A stretch of 64,000 nucleotides of DNA from Usnea hakonensis. Taxonomy: Eukaryota > Ascomycota > Lecanoromycetes > Lecanorales > Parmeliaceae. This document shows, piece after piece, positions 1 to 11,710 of this stretch (positions within the stretch are counted from its first letter, which is position 1; the number at the start of each line of letters is the position of its first letter). The stretch is from the NCBI GenBank assembly GCA_013423325.1, contig BLJB01000019.1:124001-188000 (forward strand). Direction: 5' to 3'. The notes under the pieces are model-generated. The model was not told the DNA's origin, did no database searches, and saw nothing but the letters and a program-made list of their open reading frames with translations. A program made the translations under genes and the position numbers.

Positions 1-31
1 CGAGCGTGTAGAGATCATCGTCTGAAATCAT
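1..31 (-). CDS. OST4: N-terminus of Ost4, oligosaccharyltransferase subunit (partial)
   Basis: Reading the minus strand from an ATG at 31-29 gives MISDDDLYTL before the window ends. Fungal Ost4 is a mini-protein of about 30-36 residues that begins MISD and forms one transmembrane helix in the ER oligosaccharyltransferase complex, next to Stt3. The match is ten residues only, but a start codon followed by this exact kind of N-terminus is characteristic. Ost4 is so small that ORF callers usually miss it. The remaining 20 or so codons lie outside the window, so the membrane helix cannot be checked here. Confidence 0.6.
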   Translation of the reverse strand, partial: MISDDDLYTL

Positions 32-556
32 GGTGGAGGATGAAGCGTCCGAGTGGCTTGTATCGTCAAAGCTGCTTGCCAATGGGGATCTGAGAGCTTA
101 GGACGGTATTAGCAGTAAATTTTCCAATAGGCATAGGAGGCTCTTACAAACGTAGTGCGTTTTAATCAAGATCTCAACGCATCGAGGTGATTGTCCTTTT
201 TAGGAGTTGTCGAGTCTAGACTTTGACAGAGAAAAGGTAGTACTCGTACACACAAAGACTACGGTGTTCAGAACCTTAGCGTTACAGTTAGATTTATGGT
301 ACGCCGTAGTGTGTGCGTCAGCCCTACCGTGATGCTGCTATTCCCCACCAGCAAAACCGCGCTGCTTTGCACGTTCAACTGTAATATCAAACAATCCGTT
401 GTGAAATCTACTGCGAGAAGACAGCTTTTGGAGAAAGCCAAATCTTTTACGACTTTTTTAAGTTGATTGTACCCTAGGTGCTCTCTTACTCCCTATTCCA
501 GGCCTCCGAGAGTATTCAAGTCACCCGCTCTCTTTCTCTCTCCACCATCTCCGACC
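32..556. other. Divergent intergenic region OST4 / TMA46
   Basis: This 525-bp spacer separates two divergent start codons, so it should hold both promoters. The last 60 bp before the TMA46 ATG are pyrimidine-rich (ctctctttctctctccacc), as is common in fungal 5' leaders. No further gene is seen. Confidence 0.6.
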
Positions 557-1906
557 ATGCCTCCCAAAAAGGAGGAGAAGAAGGCCAAGCCTGCGTCGAC
601 AAAAATTGTTGCGGACAAGGCAAGCGTTTGCCCCTATCATATATCTGATTGCTTTACTGACACACTTCTTCCAGACCTTTGGCATGAAGAACGTGAGTCG
701 AGCCAATCCTCTCAAACCTTCCTCTCCATCTCGTTCTAGCACCTATAGCCTCAATCTTACTACGACCTGGAATACTGATGGAAGAGCGATCGCAGAAAAA
801 AGGAGCACAAGCCCAAAAACATATCCAACAAATCCAAACCCAAGCCGCCCAAGCCAAAACCCCCGATCAGAAACGAAAAGACGCCGAAAAAGCGCAACGA
901 GAAAAGGACAAAGCGGCCTCTGAACAAGCAAAGCGAGAAACCGCAGAGCTGTTCAAGCCGGTCCAGGTACAGAAGGTCCCTTTTGGGGTAGATCCGAAGA
1001 CGGTGCTGTGTACGTTCTATAAGCAAGGGAATTGCGAGAAGGGCAAGAAATGCAAATTCAGCCATGATTTGTCAGTGGAAAGAAAAGGGGAGAAGAAGAA
1101 TCTGTATCAGGACACGCGGGAAGGAGAAGACGAAGCAAAGAAGAAAGACGACATGGCCGAATGGGACGAAGGTGCGTCGCAACACTGACAGGCTCTCAAA
1201 CAACTTGCTGATTCGAGTGCCACAACCAGAGAAACTAAGACAAGTTGTCATGTCCAAACACGGCAACCCCAAAACCACCACCGACAAAGTCTGCAAATAC
1301 TTCATCTCCGCCGTCGAAGAGGGCAAATACGGCTGGTTCTGGACGTGCCCCAACGGCGGCGACAAATGCATGTACAAGCACTCTCTCCCGCCCGGATTCG
1401 TCTTGAAAACCAAAGAGCAGCGCGCGGCCGAGAAAGCCCTGATGGACAAATCGCCCCTGAAAACGCTAACGCTAGAAGACTTCCTGGAATCAGAACGGCA
1501 CAAACTGACCGGCAACCTCACGCCCGTCACGCCGGAGAGTTTCGCCAAATGGAAGAAGGAGCGGCTGGACAAGAAGGCCGCGGAAGATGAGGCTCGGCAG
1601 GCGAAGGAAGCTACCGGAAGGGCCATGTTTGAGAAGGGAGGCTGGGAAGACAGCGAAGAGGAGGACGAAAGCGAGGAAGAGGGTGATGCAGACGGCGAGG
1701 CGGATGACTGGGACATGGAAAGCATGAGGCGGGAAACGGAGCGGATGCGGGAAGAGAATGAGAAGAAGCGGTTGGAGGGCGTAGGAGGACAGGCCGCGAT
1801 TGAGAGCATGGGGATTGATAACCAGGAAGAGGAAGAGGAGGATAAAGCAGTGGGAGTGAAAGAGGTAAAGACTAACGGGATAAACGGGCACGCTGACGAC
1901 ACGTAA
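557..1906 (+). CDS. TMA46: Tma46/ZC3H15-type CCCH zinc finger, translation-associated protein
   Basis: Exons 557-619, 675-692, 796-1171 and 1230-1906 give a 377-residue protein. The N-terminus (MPPKKEEKKAK, then TFGMKNKKGAQAQK across two introns) is diagnostic of the Tma46/DFRP1 family, which binds and stabilises the ribosome-associated DRG GTPase (Rbg1 in yeast). The first CCCH finger is near residues 99-117 (CTFYKQGNCEKGKKCKFSH). The second is near 173-200 and includes CPNGGDKCMYKH. The DRG-binding region LTLEDFLESERHKL follows, then a very acidic tail (EEEDESEEEGD). Intron 1 (620-674) starts with GC rather than GT: the exon ends AAG and the intron begins gcaagc. Intron 2 (693-795) and intron 3 (1172-1229) are GT-AG. 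Exon 2 is only 18 nt. The gene converges with the zinc finger gene at 2537-6894. Confidence 0.93.
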
Positions 1907-2536
1907 CGCTCGAAACACTGTAGTGGCTCATGAACTTGATTTAGCGGCATGTCTGGCTTTCTGTCGATTGGAGTGTACGTCAAGCGCAAGCTCTAGCACA
2001 CATCTTATGACCGCTGCTGCACAAGATTTTCCAAACTTTCTCAATTTCTGCTGTCGGAGGCATAAGGCCATTGAGGGCGGTATCTTACCCGTAATCAGAA
2101 GCCCCTGGGGGTCGCATTTGGAGCTTCCTGAAGGGGTATATCAAGCATGGTCGAGATGCTTTCAAAGTTCGTACCGTAATGGATCTTCCAGCAATGGCCA
2201 GACACCACATCTTCAGACCCTGCGAACCAATGAAAGCAGATAACATCACTTTCCACGAATAGAGCACGTATACGTGACTGATACATCAAGCAAATCGTTC
2301 CCAAAGCTTTCAAGAGACCATCAATCCCTTGCTTGATGGCTCACTGTATGTCGAACTTTGCCCGTGTTTCCATGAAGTAGTCGTTGTCCTACCGAGACGA
2401 GATAGGAGTAGCGGGTCCTTGCACGGGCAGTCAGAAGATTCGATGTCTACAAGACGTGTCAGCAACACCAATGGGGTGTAACCGTAGTATTGCAATTTAC
2501 CTAGAGGTTTCAGGGTAGCTTTTTGCGACAAAACCC
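1907..2536. other. Convergent 3' spacer
   Basis: The spacer lies between the TMA46 stop and the stop of the minus-strand zinc finger gene. Open frames here are short and unconvincing. A possible alternative 3' exon of the zinc finger gene (minus frame running to 2310) cannot be excluded, but it would need a poor donor. Confidence 0.5.
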
Positions 2537-5500
2537 CTAGACCGATTTGAAATGACTGCTCTCGATGTGCTCGAGCCATTCTACGTCTGTCTTGAACTTC
2601 AAACGCTTATTCTCTTTATCTTCATTTTGCGTACTGTCTGAAAGGGGCTTGCTGCTGTCGGAGCAGTCGAGCCATAAACATTGGTAGACTCCATCTACAG
2701 CTCGGCGATGTTTCCTAACATGCTTCTTCAGGGTCTCAAGATTATGCAACTCCGCGGGGCAATTCTCCCAAAGACATGGATATATAGTGTATGAAGGCGC
2801 GGGCGAATCCATATCGGTAGACATCACCTCTGTCCTTTTCGGCCTCTCCTTTTTGACAGAATTGTGCGCACTAGCAAGAACGACACTTGGAGAGCGCGAT
2901 GGGATGACGACAGCGATACCATTTGTTGGCGTTGTTGGCGTTATGGCACTAAGGGAGTTTTTGAGACTGCTTGACTTAGACGGTGTACTTGTAATAAGGC
3001 GAGGTCTGGTGGGCACTGAAACTGTCGGCTTTTCAGGGTTGACATTGCCAATTGAAGGCGTCTTTTCCTTCGAGGGCGATGTTCCCAACCTGTTCTCTTC
3101 TGATAATTTGCCTTTCGCTATTGAAGGTGTTTCATGCGCGGAGGGAGGTCTCATCTTCTTCGGTATTCCTTTGTCAGGGCGGACCTGCTTATTCTTCGCG
3201 CCAGGCGGTCGTCCCTTACGCTTTGATGTATTTCCAGGAGTGCTTGAGCTTGACGTGTTCGCCGGTGTCACATCCGTCTGAACTGCGTTAGGGGTATTGT
3301 ACACACTTGGACGCCAGACTTGTCTCGATTGGCTTGGCACGTCACCAATGTTTTGAGTAGAAGGTGAGCTTTGCAATGGTTGTCGATAGGGTGTGTTCGC
3401 AGGGCCAGCTGGTGGTATTCCTGATGGTTCGCCTATCTTCTTATATGGCCCTCGCTTATTCAAATTTTGGGAATCAGGCGTATGAGATAGAGCTAAATCG
3501 TTCTCAACTAAGCCACCATTGTTACTGACAATCATCACGGCAACTGGCGCTGGATGTTGATGAGCCACAGGCTTTGCAACTGGGATTGCCATTTCGTCAT
3601 CCATATCAGACAAATCCGCGTTAGCCTCTCCTTCAGGATCTACAAGATCCCATCTAAATGTACTCAAGTCCGATTCATAGTCAACAGCTTTGAACCTGTC
3701 TTTCAGGATATCAAGATGCGAATTAAGAGGAGTCATTGTAGGGTGTCTTCCAATACCAAGCAAAAAATCTCGCGCAATTGTTTTTGGGTTGTAAGTAGAT
3801 CGCCTTAGGGCATCCCGTCGCTTGTTCATGGGCTCTATGATATCATGGGACTGTAGCAAAGTATCCCGACCGGAGTACTTGTACTTGAACGGTTTCGGTG
3901 TAGATCTGCCGCTGTTCTGCTGCCGCTGAGCGACTTGACCGAAAACGTTCTTGACAGACTTGCTAGGAGCTGATGTACCCTCATCAATTCGGGATTTTGG
4001 TCTATGACGCTTGAGCTCCTCATCGTCTGACAGTGTTTGGGTTAGATCGACGATCTCTTCGAAAGTTCTCTTTCGAGCCAACTCTTGTTTATTTGGTTGA
4101 TGAGAGATGATGTGATCCGGATGCAACGTTCCGTTCTGGCCAGACGCTTGGCCATTGACCGATCCTGGATAACCTTGTAACGACAGCGAAGGGTGAGAGT
4201 TCAAGATTGGGTCATTGATGCGACCGTGATCTGTGACACTAGCATAACTGCGTGACTCGTTTGCAGGCCATGACGCTGTATTAGCAAAGCGATAATCTCG
4301 AGGAAGTCCATTGCTTATGGTGCGTTCGCTGGCTTGCCCGGCACTTGGAGGGACGAAAGTATAGGGGCTAGAGTATCCATTCGGAGCAGGAAAAGCTGCC
4401 GCTGGAGGTGGAAAATATGGCAGAGGCTTGGCTGTTGTCACCGGTGCCGTTGAGCCGTCGGGTTTGGGTTTGACAGTAATTCCAAACGAACCCGGGTTAG
4501 GTGTAGCTGAGTTAGTTGAGGTAGTTTTACCGGCAATGTTTCCATTCGAAGCAGTAACAGTAGGGGTAGCAGGTGTATTGCGATTGACACTAACCGTGTC
4601 CGTCGGCGTGGCTTTGGTAGAATTAGTCGCAGCCCCTAAGTCAGGAACAGCCTTTAGCAAGACGCGAGCGAAATTCCCCCGATCGATGACAAAGCCTCTG
4701 TATTCAAGTATTTCACACATTTGATTGTAACTAGGATTCTGATCCAGAAGTTCGTGGATCTCCTGGGTAGTTATTGTCTTTCCCTGGTTGGGAGGTGTTG
4801 TAGTTAACGCAATTCTTGCAGCATCCGCTAGGGCTTTTTTCTTGCTCTCGGGCCAATAGGTCCCTCCAGATTTCGCAGGTGGTACTGGCTGAGCTGTTGA
4901 TGATTGAGCTGCCACAGGCTGAGGGTAATTCGCTATCGATGGCATCTTTGGTGAGCGCGTCGTGGCATTCGTCGTGGCTTGCTTTTCGGATTCTGCATTT
5001 TTCCGAGCTTTAGATACAGGCGCAGTGGAATTCTGATGGAATTGCTGCATAGCCTCTGACATTGATTGATTTCCAGGATCTGGAAATATCTGACCGACTT
5101 TTGGCGTAGGAATGGCAAATTCTGGTGGTACCAGGCTTTTGCGAGTCTCAGAGGAGTCGTTCTTAGCATCGTTATCATCAGCAGCGTTATTGCTGGCAGC
5201 CGGCTTGGCGGAGCCTTTTGGCGTGGTCGACTCCCTGCTGACAGAAAAATTCTTATTACCTCGTCTCCGGCGCTGGGCAGGGAATCTACCCCGATCAAAG
5301 TCTGGTGGGAACTCATCTCCCGTCGGCAAGTCGGACTCTGGTGGAAGATGATTCTGAATTATACCAGGGCTAGGCGAATGGCCATTTACCACTAAAGGCG
5401 ATGTGGCCGAGCCTTGAAACGATTTTGAAGGAACGCGTTGAGGAGGCTGACCCTGGCTATGTAATTAGTTGATTGTGGTTACATCTCAACACACGGTCAA

Positions 5501-6894
5501 TGGTAGAAGTAGACTCCCTTGAAAGAGAGTCGATCTTCACTCACCTTTTTCACTTGCTCCCAGATCTCGGTGAATAACGAGGGATCTTTAGCCTTGTAAT
5601 CGCGCATTTTCTCGATCATTTGCTTCATCTCCAGCTCCATCTGATCTTTCTTCGACGATTCTGAGTCGATTCCACTGACCTGGGATGTAGCTACGTTGGG
5701 CTGTGCCGTAGAGGATCTTGAAGCTTCTACATCTACAGCTTTCTTGACGGCAGCAGCCTCCGCAGCAGCAGCAGCTTGCCTTCTTGAGTACTCGGTGTGA
5801 TTGAAAACTTGAGAGGGGTCGACAGTAGTGACTTGTGGCTCGGCAGGTGTTGCGGGGTTGCTAAGTTGGTCACGTCCTAAATCGACGATAGAGGGCTGAC
5901 GAACTTCATTGATCCGTTTTGTCGCCGGTTCCTTGGCTATTGAGTGTTCTGCAGCCGTTCGTTTGGTGGTACTGTTGACTTGCGAGGTTGTACTAGCTTG
6001 TGGTATTTGCGATATATTTGTCGATCCCTTCGATCCTTGAGAGAACGATTGCCGTTTGTCAGATTGCGGAGTATGTACCCTGGTCTGTTCTTTTCTAATT
6101 ACACTGCTACCGCTCTTGCTCATTTGACCTTGGCTTGGATATTTTTGGTTTGCCGAAAGCGTAGGAGACGGTGCGGCCTCAGAGCCGGGCCTTGGAAGCG
6201 GTTGATTTACTGCAGGACTACTGAGGGGCCGTGAAAGTTGAGAGTATTGATTCCTGTGCTGCTCAGTAGGAACTTGCGACGATTGCGAGTACTGCGGATG
6301 AGCCTGCGTATTACTGCCGGCGCTTGGCACCTGATACGAATTATTCGCACTGTATCCGAAAGAAGGAGAAGCTGTAGCTTGTTGCAGTTTTGTGACGTCC
6401 TCTCGTGAAGAGCCATTACTGTTTCTCCGCTCATCCCCCGCCCGATACTGTATCGACGAACCAGAGCCCATTCCATAAGGACTGCCAGTGCCATAGTTTG
6501 AGTTACTTTGTGGCCGGTTATTATTGAAAGCCTGTCGGGTTGAACCATCCCGTGATTGAGTTGACGCATACGCAAGATTGCCTAGAACCCTCGCTCCATC
6601 GATAGATGCTCGATCATTTGTAGTTTTGAAGCTCGCCGTAGAGTCATGAGGGTGAACGTTTCCAGCTCGATTCACGCTCACGTTTCCGTATCCTTGGCTA
6701 CCATATGCCCCCACAGGCCTTGCCGCTGGTTGAGAGGGGGAGGCTTGTGCAGGTTGCTGATTGTTCTGGTAAGCACTCAGCGGCTGAAATGAATCTCCCG
6801 ATTTGTCATAGTTTTGAGTTGTATTCTGATGGTTGGTCTGCCCAGCAGGTGGCTGCCAGTAAGGGGAGTAGTGATTGTAGCCGTTGTAAGACAT
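2537..6894 (-). CDS. Large C2H2 zinc finger protein with AT-hook, probably nuclear
   Basis: Two exons (6894-5545 and 5452-2537) joined by a 92-bp intron give 1421 residues. The start is MSYNGYNHYSPYW; the upstream in-frame extension has no ATG context that looks better. Most of the protein is Ser/Gln/Asn/Pro-rich and likely disordered. Conserved-looking islands are a charged helical segment around 413-450 (MKQMIEKMRDYKAKDPSLF then IWEQVKK), an AT-hook core near 1197-1206 (KRKGRPPGAKNK), and two C-terminal C2H2 fingers. Finger 1 is C-x4-C-x12-H-x3-H near 1342-1367. Finger 2 has a CLWLDC pair and an HIESSH pair separated by a long loop. DNA or chromatin binding is inferred from these motifs. 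I do not recognise an experimentally named orthologue. The gene is divergent from uL24 with 500 bp between starts. Confidence 0.85.
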
Positions 6895-7394
6895 TGTACT
6901 GTGAGCAGCGTAGAGGCATCCAATGACATTGTCTTGAGATATAACCAAGTGTATAGAGATATATACACTAGAGACAAGCCCACTGTCTTTCCTCAGCACA
7001 TAGCATTATCCGGGGTGCGTGACGAAGTGAGGTGAGGTATGGTTCTGATGGGTAGGCTAGTCCATTGCGCGCGCGTGAAACAGACGTTATTCTTTATATA
7101 TTCTTTGTATTTTGAGAGGCACCAAAGTAGGGAGTTTCGCGATCACGGATGCCAGGGGTAAGTATGAAGAACCTGGTGGGCGCGACACGAGGTAGAGTTT
7201 CTCTTCACGTACTCTATATCCTGTCTAAAGAAAAGTACTTTACGCCTCCACCAAGATTGAAGCCGGTCAAACCTCGGGGTTTTCGCTAAGCCCTATTCAA
7301 CTAGCGTATAATGTCTTGGCACCCACATTCTCTTGAGCCTGAAGGTCGCACCAATTCATCATACAGCGAGTGACGATCACAAATCAACGCCGCC
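6895..7394. promoter_or_regulatory. Divergent promoter region, zinc finger gene / uL24
   Basis: This 500-bp spacer lies between two divergent start codons. An AT-rich tract with TATA-like sequence (ttctttatatattctttg, near 7090) lies in the middle. No other gene is seen. Confidence 0.45.
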
Positions 7395-7925
7395 ATGACA
7401 AAAATCAACACATGTAAGTGTGATACGTGACCTTGACTCGGAGATAATCTACTGACCTATGTCTCTAAAGCACTCCACTCCTCACGGAGAAAGTCCCGCA
7501 AAGCTCATTTCACGGCCCCTTCCAGCGTGCGCCGCGTTATTATGAGCGCACCCCTCAGCAAGGAACTACGTGAGAAACATAATGTAATTCTGTTACAATC
7601 GTTGTTTGGCCATCTCCAGTAGCTAATCCTTCTTCTCCCACAGGTTCGCGCCATCCCCATTCGCAAAGATGACGAAGTCACCGTTGTTCGCGGCTCCCAT
7701 AAAGGCCGCGACGGCAAGGTCACCTCCGTATACCGTCTTAAGTATGTTATCCACGTTGAGAGAATCGCAAGGGAAAAATCCAATGGGACAAGCGTACCGA
7801 CAGGCATAGCGCCGAGCAAGGTCGTGATTACGAAGTTGAAAATGGACAAGGATCGGGAAAACATACTCGAAAGGATTAGGAAGGGAAGGGAGGAAAAGGC
7901 AAATAGGGGAAGCAAAGACGAGTGA
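7395..7925 (+). CDS. RPL26: 60S ribosomal protein uL24 (L26)
   Basis: Exons 7395-7413, 7471-7583 and 7644-7925 encode 137 residues, the normal length for eukaryotic uL24. The protein reads MTKINTSLHSSRRKSRKAHF, then APSSVRRVIMSAPLSKELR, and includes the KOW motif region (DDEVTVVRGSHKGRDGKV). uL24 sits near the peptide exit tunnel of the 60S subunit. The first exon carries just six codons plus one base. Both introns are GT-AG and under 61 bp. A very short first exon followed by an early intron is typical of fungal ribosomal protein genes. Confidence 0.97.
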
Positions 7926-9148
7926 GAGGACAGCGGTGGTAGCTTCACATTCAAGGGCTCATGCGTGCATGCACGACTGAATTGAAAGCAATGCAATATT
8001 TAGACGCTGTGATGCCTTGTGTGATAGACACTGGTCTCCCTTCTTCTTTCATACGGCTCAGTTTGGTGCGCCTCGCAAGTTATCTTTTCTTTTCTTTCCT
8101 GCTCTGGGATCCATTCTCCGCCTCGTTGGCCCCTCCTTGCGTCGTTGCTGAATCATACTCAATCTTGAGTGTCTACGCAATATGGTACTGCACTCGCGTG
8201 TCATATCTCCTCGCTAACCTCCGTCAATGGTTCTCGAGGTATACGTGCTCGCCAGAAGGAAATTCCAAGATCCTCGAGATAAAATCCAAGGATACCTCGC
8301 CTGCAGACCGATCCTTACGCTCTCGTGCATTGATTGGAATTGGTTTGATGGCAAGGGACACTCTTCTATTCAAGCGTAAAGCACTTTGCCATTTTTCTAT
8401 CATGGTGGCACATCTACCTTATGGAAGTCATTCGGGTTAGGGATCTAGCGTTCCCAGGGTACTCGTAGATTAGCGAATGTGAGGCAATCAATTCATCCTG
8501 GTAATATTACCTTACGCACGTAAGGTATCTCGAATGGTTCGTTAGTAAATAATATGGTATTACATGGCGCGGGGAAATCAGCCTTAAGAATTGTCGAATC
8601 AAGACGTCGATTCCTTTCTTCCTTCCTGCCGGTCTGGCACGCTACTTAATGACTAACCAAAAGTATGCTCAGTTTAGATCTCAACCCTCAATCGTGGGAA
8701 AGTCGTTGAAGTTGTACGTAAGAATAAACCCGGTTTGCTCAGACCCTCCCAGTGGTAGCTCATCCAAAGGCGAAGATAAGGAAAACCCATGCGGACATCC
8801 CGCGCTTTCTCACCGACTCGTTAAACAAAGCATTTACCTTACGTAGGGCATCTTGCATCATACTTTCCCTTCCGATGAAAGCCATGTCTTCCCGCGGCGT
8901 CGTACCGGATTGGCCCAAGCCTTGCCGCCACGGATTCTTGACGTCTGAGATTTTCCTTAGACTAGAATCACCCTCTCCGTCACATTTGCAGATAGTATTC
9001 CTATCTTCTTCCATGCTCTCCCCTGTAATTGCTTAATCTCTCAGGCCAATATCACTGGAATTTTGTAATGTCTTCGCACAGTCTTGTCAATCTTGTATTC
9101 TCTTCACTCTGAAGCTTACCTCGAAAGCTCTAATCTGGCTTGCTTACC
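7926..9148. other. Intergenic region with a short perfect palindrome
   Basis: This 1.2-kb stretch runs between uL24 and the MATE gene. An open frame from 7961 to 8440 has no recognisable domain and overlaps the uL24 3' region, so I do not call it. A perfect inverted repeat lies at 8508-8527. Confidence 0.5.
8508..8527. repeat. Perfect 9-bp inverted repeat
   Basis: TACCTTACG and CGTAAGGTA are separated by CA. A half copy (TACCTTACGTAGGG) recurs at about 8833-8847. It may be a protein-binding site in the promoter side of the MATE gene; function is unknown. Confidence 0.6.
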
Positions 9149-10802
9149 ATGGACGAGACAGGCGCTGCACACTCATGGCTACCAAGTATCATACGAAAGC
9201 CCAAGTCACAGCAGAATTCCTCGGATCCTATGCCCACAAATGAGACTTCAAGGTTGTTGCCCAAGGGACCCAAAGGCTTGGAGCAACAAGAAAACCCGGA
9301 AGATGGAGAGATCTACGAGCTTTTCAATTCTGTCAGCGAGTCCAAATCAGCGTGGAGAGCGGTCTTAAATGAATTCATAATCCTACTCAAAGGCTCCGTA
9401 CCGGTCATCTTAGCCTACACACTGCAGAACTCGCTACAAACGATTTCTGTCGTGATTGTAGGCCGCGGATCACCTGAAGATCTGGCAACTGCAGCCTTCT
9501 CTTATATGTTTGCTATGAGTACAGCCTGGCTTATCGCGTTGGGTGGAACCACCGCCTTGGACACTCTTTGTTCATCTGCCTTTACAGGTGGCCAAGACCT
9601 GCATGATCTTGGTGTGCTCCTCCAAAGAGCTTTCATCATCTTAGGAGGATTCTATGTTCCAGTGGCGATACTTTGGTTCTTTTCAGAGCCGGTATTCAAG
9701 GCTCTGGGCCAGGACGATCAACTATCACATGACAGTGCTAGATTTCTGTGGTGTCTGATACCTGGTGGATTGGGATACGTCTACTTTGAGTGCATGAAGA
9801 AGTATCTACAAGCGCAAGGTACATTTGAGTCTGGTCAATGGTGTTTTCTTTCCCGTTGTGCTGATTTGTCTAGAAATTATGCGGCCAGGAACTTATGTTC
9901 TACTACTCACCTCGCCAGTCAATGCTGGTTTGAATTTCCTTTTCATCTATACATTCAAGATGGGTTTGCTTGGAGCACCAGTAGCAACTGGCGTTTCATA
10001 TTGGCTATCCTTCCTTCTCCTACTCGCATACGCACGTTATGTCAAAGGTTGGGAGTCCTGGGGTGGGTGGTCTCGAAGATGTTTGCACCATACGGGAACC
10101 TTTGCCCGGCTTGCTATTCTAGGAGTCATCCAGGTCGGCACCGAATGGTGGGCGTTTGAGATTGTGGCCTTAGCTGCTGGCCGACTTGGCACAATCCCTC
10201 TAGCTGCTCAAAGCGTCATCATGACTTCGGATCAAGTCATGAATACCATTCCCTTTGGGGTTGGGGTAGCAGCTAGCGCGCGAGTGGGTAACCTGCTTGG
10301 TGCTAAAGACGCCAAGGGGGCAGCGAGAGCAGCCAACACGGCGGCTTGGCTCAGTATGTGCTTGGGGACCGTGATTCTGGTTATCTTGATGGGTAGCAAG
10401 GACCATTTTGCCAAGATCTTCAACAATGATGTGAGCGTTGTCAGACTCACGGCGGAAGTTCTACCTTTCGTTGCACTTTTCCAAATTGCAGATGGCCTCA
10501 ATGGGAGCTGCGGCGGTAGTCTACGAGGCATGGGCAGACAGCACATTGGAGCGGCGGTCAACATCGTGAGTTACTACTGCGGTGCCCTTCCGTTGGGAAT
10601 CTGGCTTGCCTTTCACGGATGGGGCCTGAAAGGATTGTGGGTGGGCCAGTGCATCGCTTTGTACCTCGTCGGAATCCTCGAGTGGGTCATTGTTGCGTTC
10701 AGTAACTGGGACCATCAGGTGAAAAGGGCATTTGAGAGAATGGATGAAGGAGATCGGACGGAAAGCGGGGTGCCGCCTCCTTCCGATGGTGACGGTCATT
10801 GA
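9149..10802 (+). CDS. MATE-family multidrug/toxin extrusion transporter
   Basis: Exons 9149-9818 and 9874-10802 (intron 55 bp, GT-AG) encode 532 residues. The start ATG has a good context (taccATGG). After a hydrophilic N-terminus of about 70 residues come around twelve hydrophobic segments in two halves, beginning with VPVILAYTLQNSLQTISVV, as in MatE domains. The second half contains GTIPLAAQSVIMT and GVGVAASARVGNLLGAKD, the typical MATE signature. Eukaryotic MATE carriers export organic cations or toxic compounds by proton or cation antiport at the plasma or vacuolar membrane. The substrate cannot be told from sequence. No biosynthetic cluster genes flank it. Confidence 0.93.
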
Positions 10803-11710
10803 TACCGTTCTGTACAAGGGTATTGTACATGATTCACGAGTTACGGCCGATAGACTACGACATTTGACGGGTGATGACAGGGTAGGCAAAAGGGATCTAA
10901 ACGGCAGGCAATGTATATAGGAGCAGGATTCAGTGTCTAGATGAATGGGGCTAAAAGCAAGAACAGCCGATGTTCCCGAGTGCACATGTGGCAATGCGGA
11001 AAAGATGCAAGGGAGGCATTTGGACCAATTGGTTCCCTCATGAAGCATGCTTGCAGGAATACTTTACGAAATGAAAACCTGCACCTAGGTACTCGAGTAG
11101 AGATATCTACCCATGCTACTTTACCTAGCTTTGAACTTTGCATGTACCTTAGTCTGTAGTCACTCAGCTTACTTCGCTTTTCTGATTTAGTCATGGCATG
11201 CGTTTGTTCTGTAAAGTACATGTTCGTTTTCTCGACGGCGGTGAGTACCTTTTACCTTACCTTATGGTTTCCTCGGCAAGATGAAGACTATGCCTATTTA
11301 GGTAGCTTATCAACGGCTATCTCCTCATCTTTTCCCACAAATCAAAATTCCACCAAATTTATTAGAGTACTATCTATGACATGAGACATTACCACTTGAT
11401 TCTCATAAGCTTTTCTTCTTTTTCCTTAGAGCATAGCACCACAAATTGCTGGCTATGCCACCCCCCACTATCACTACCCATTCATCAATACTCTACTGCC
11501 AATCAAGTAATGCAAGGCACCCTTACATCTGCCGCTTGCTGCCAATGGCGGGGCAAATCTACTTGCTCTTCCCTTCTTCACCTCTGTTGTGACTTTGACT
11601 TGTTCATGTCTGCATCTCTTGCTGTTCTTGCCTCACTAGACTCTCATTTGATTCCGGATAGATCCTGTCTATCTGCCATTTCAGCCTCTCAATCAATTCA
11701 CTGAACTACC
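10803..11710. other. Intergenic region upstream of agmatinase-like gene
   Basis: No gene recognised in 908 bp. The motif TACCTTA recurs (for example near 11251-11265). Confidence 0.5.

Noticed and set aside
7961..8440. 159-codon plus-strand frame after uL24
   Set aside because: No domain, overlaps the probable uL24 3' UTR, and has no supporting splice or start context.
9149..10802. MATE transporter as part of a secondary-metabolite cluster
   Set aside because: Neighbours are a ribosomal protein gene and a ureohydrolase, with no synthase, P450 or pathway regulator nearby.
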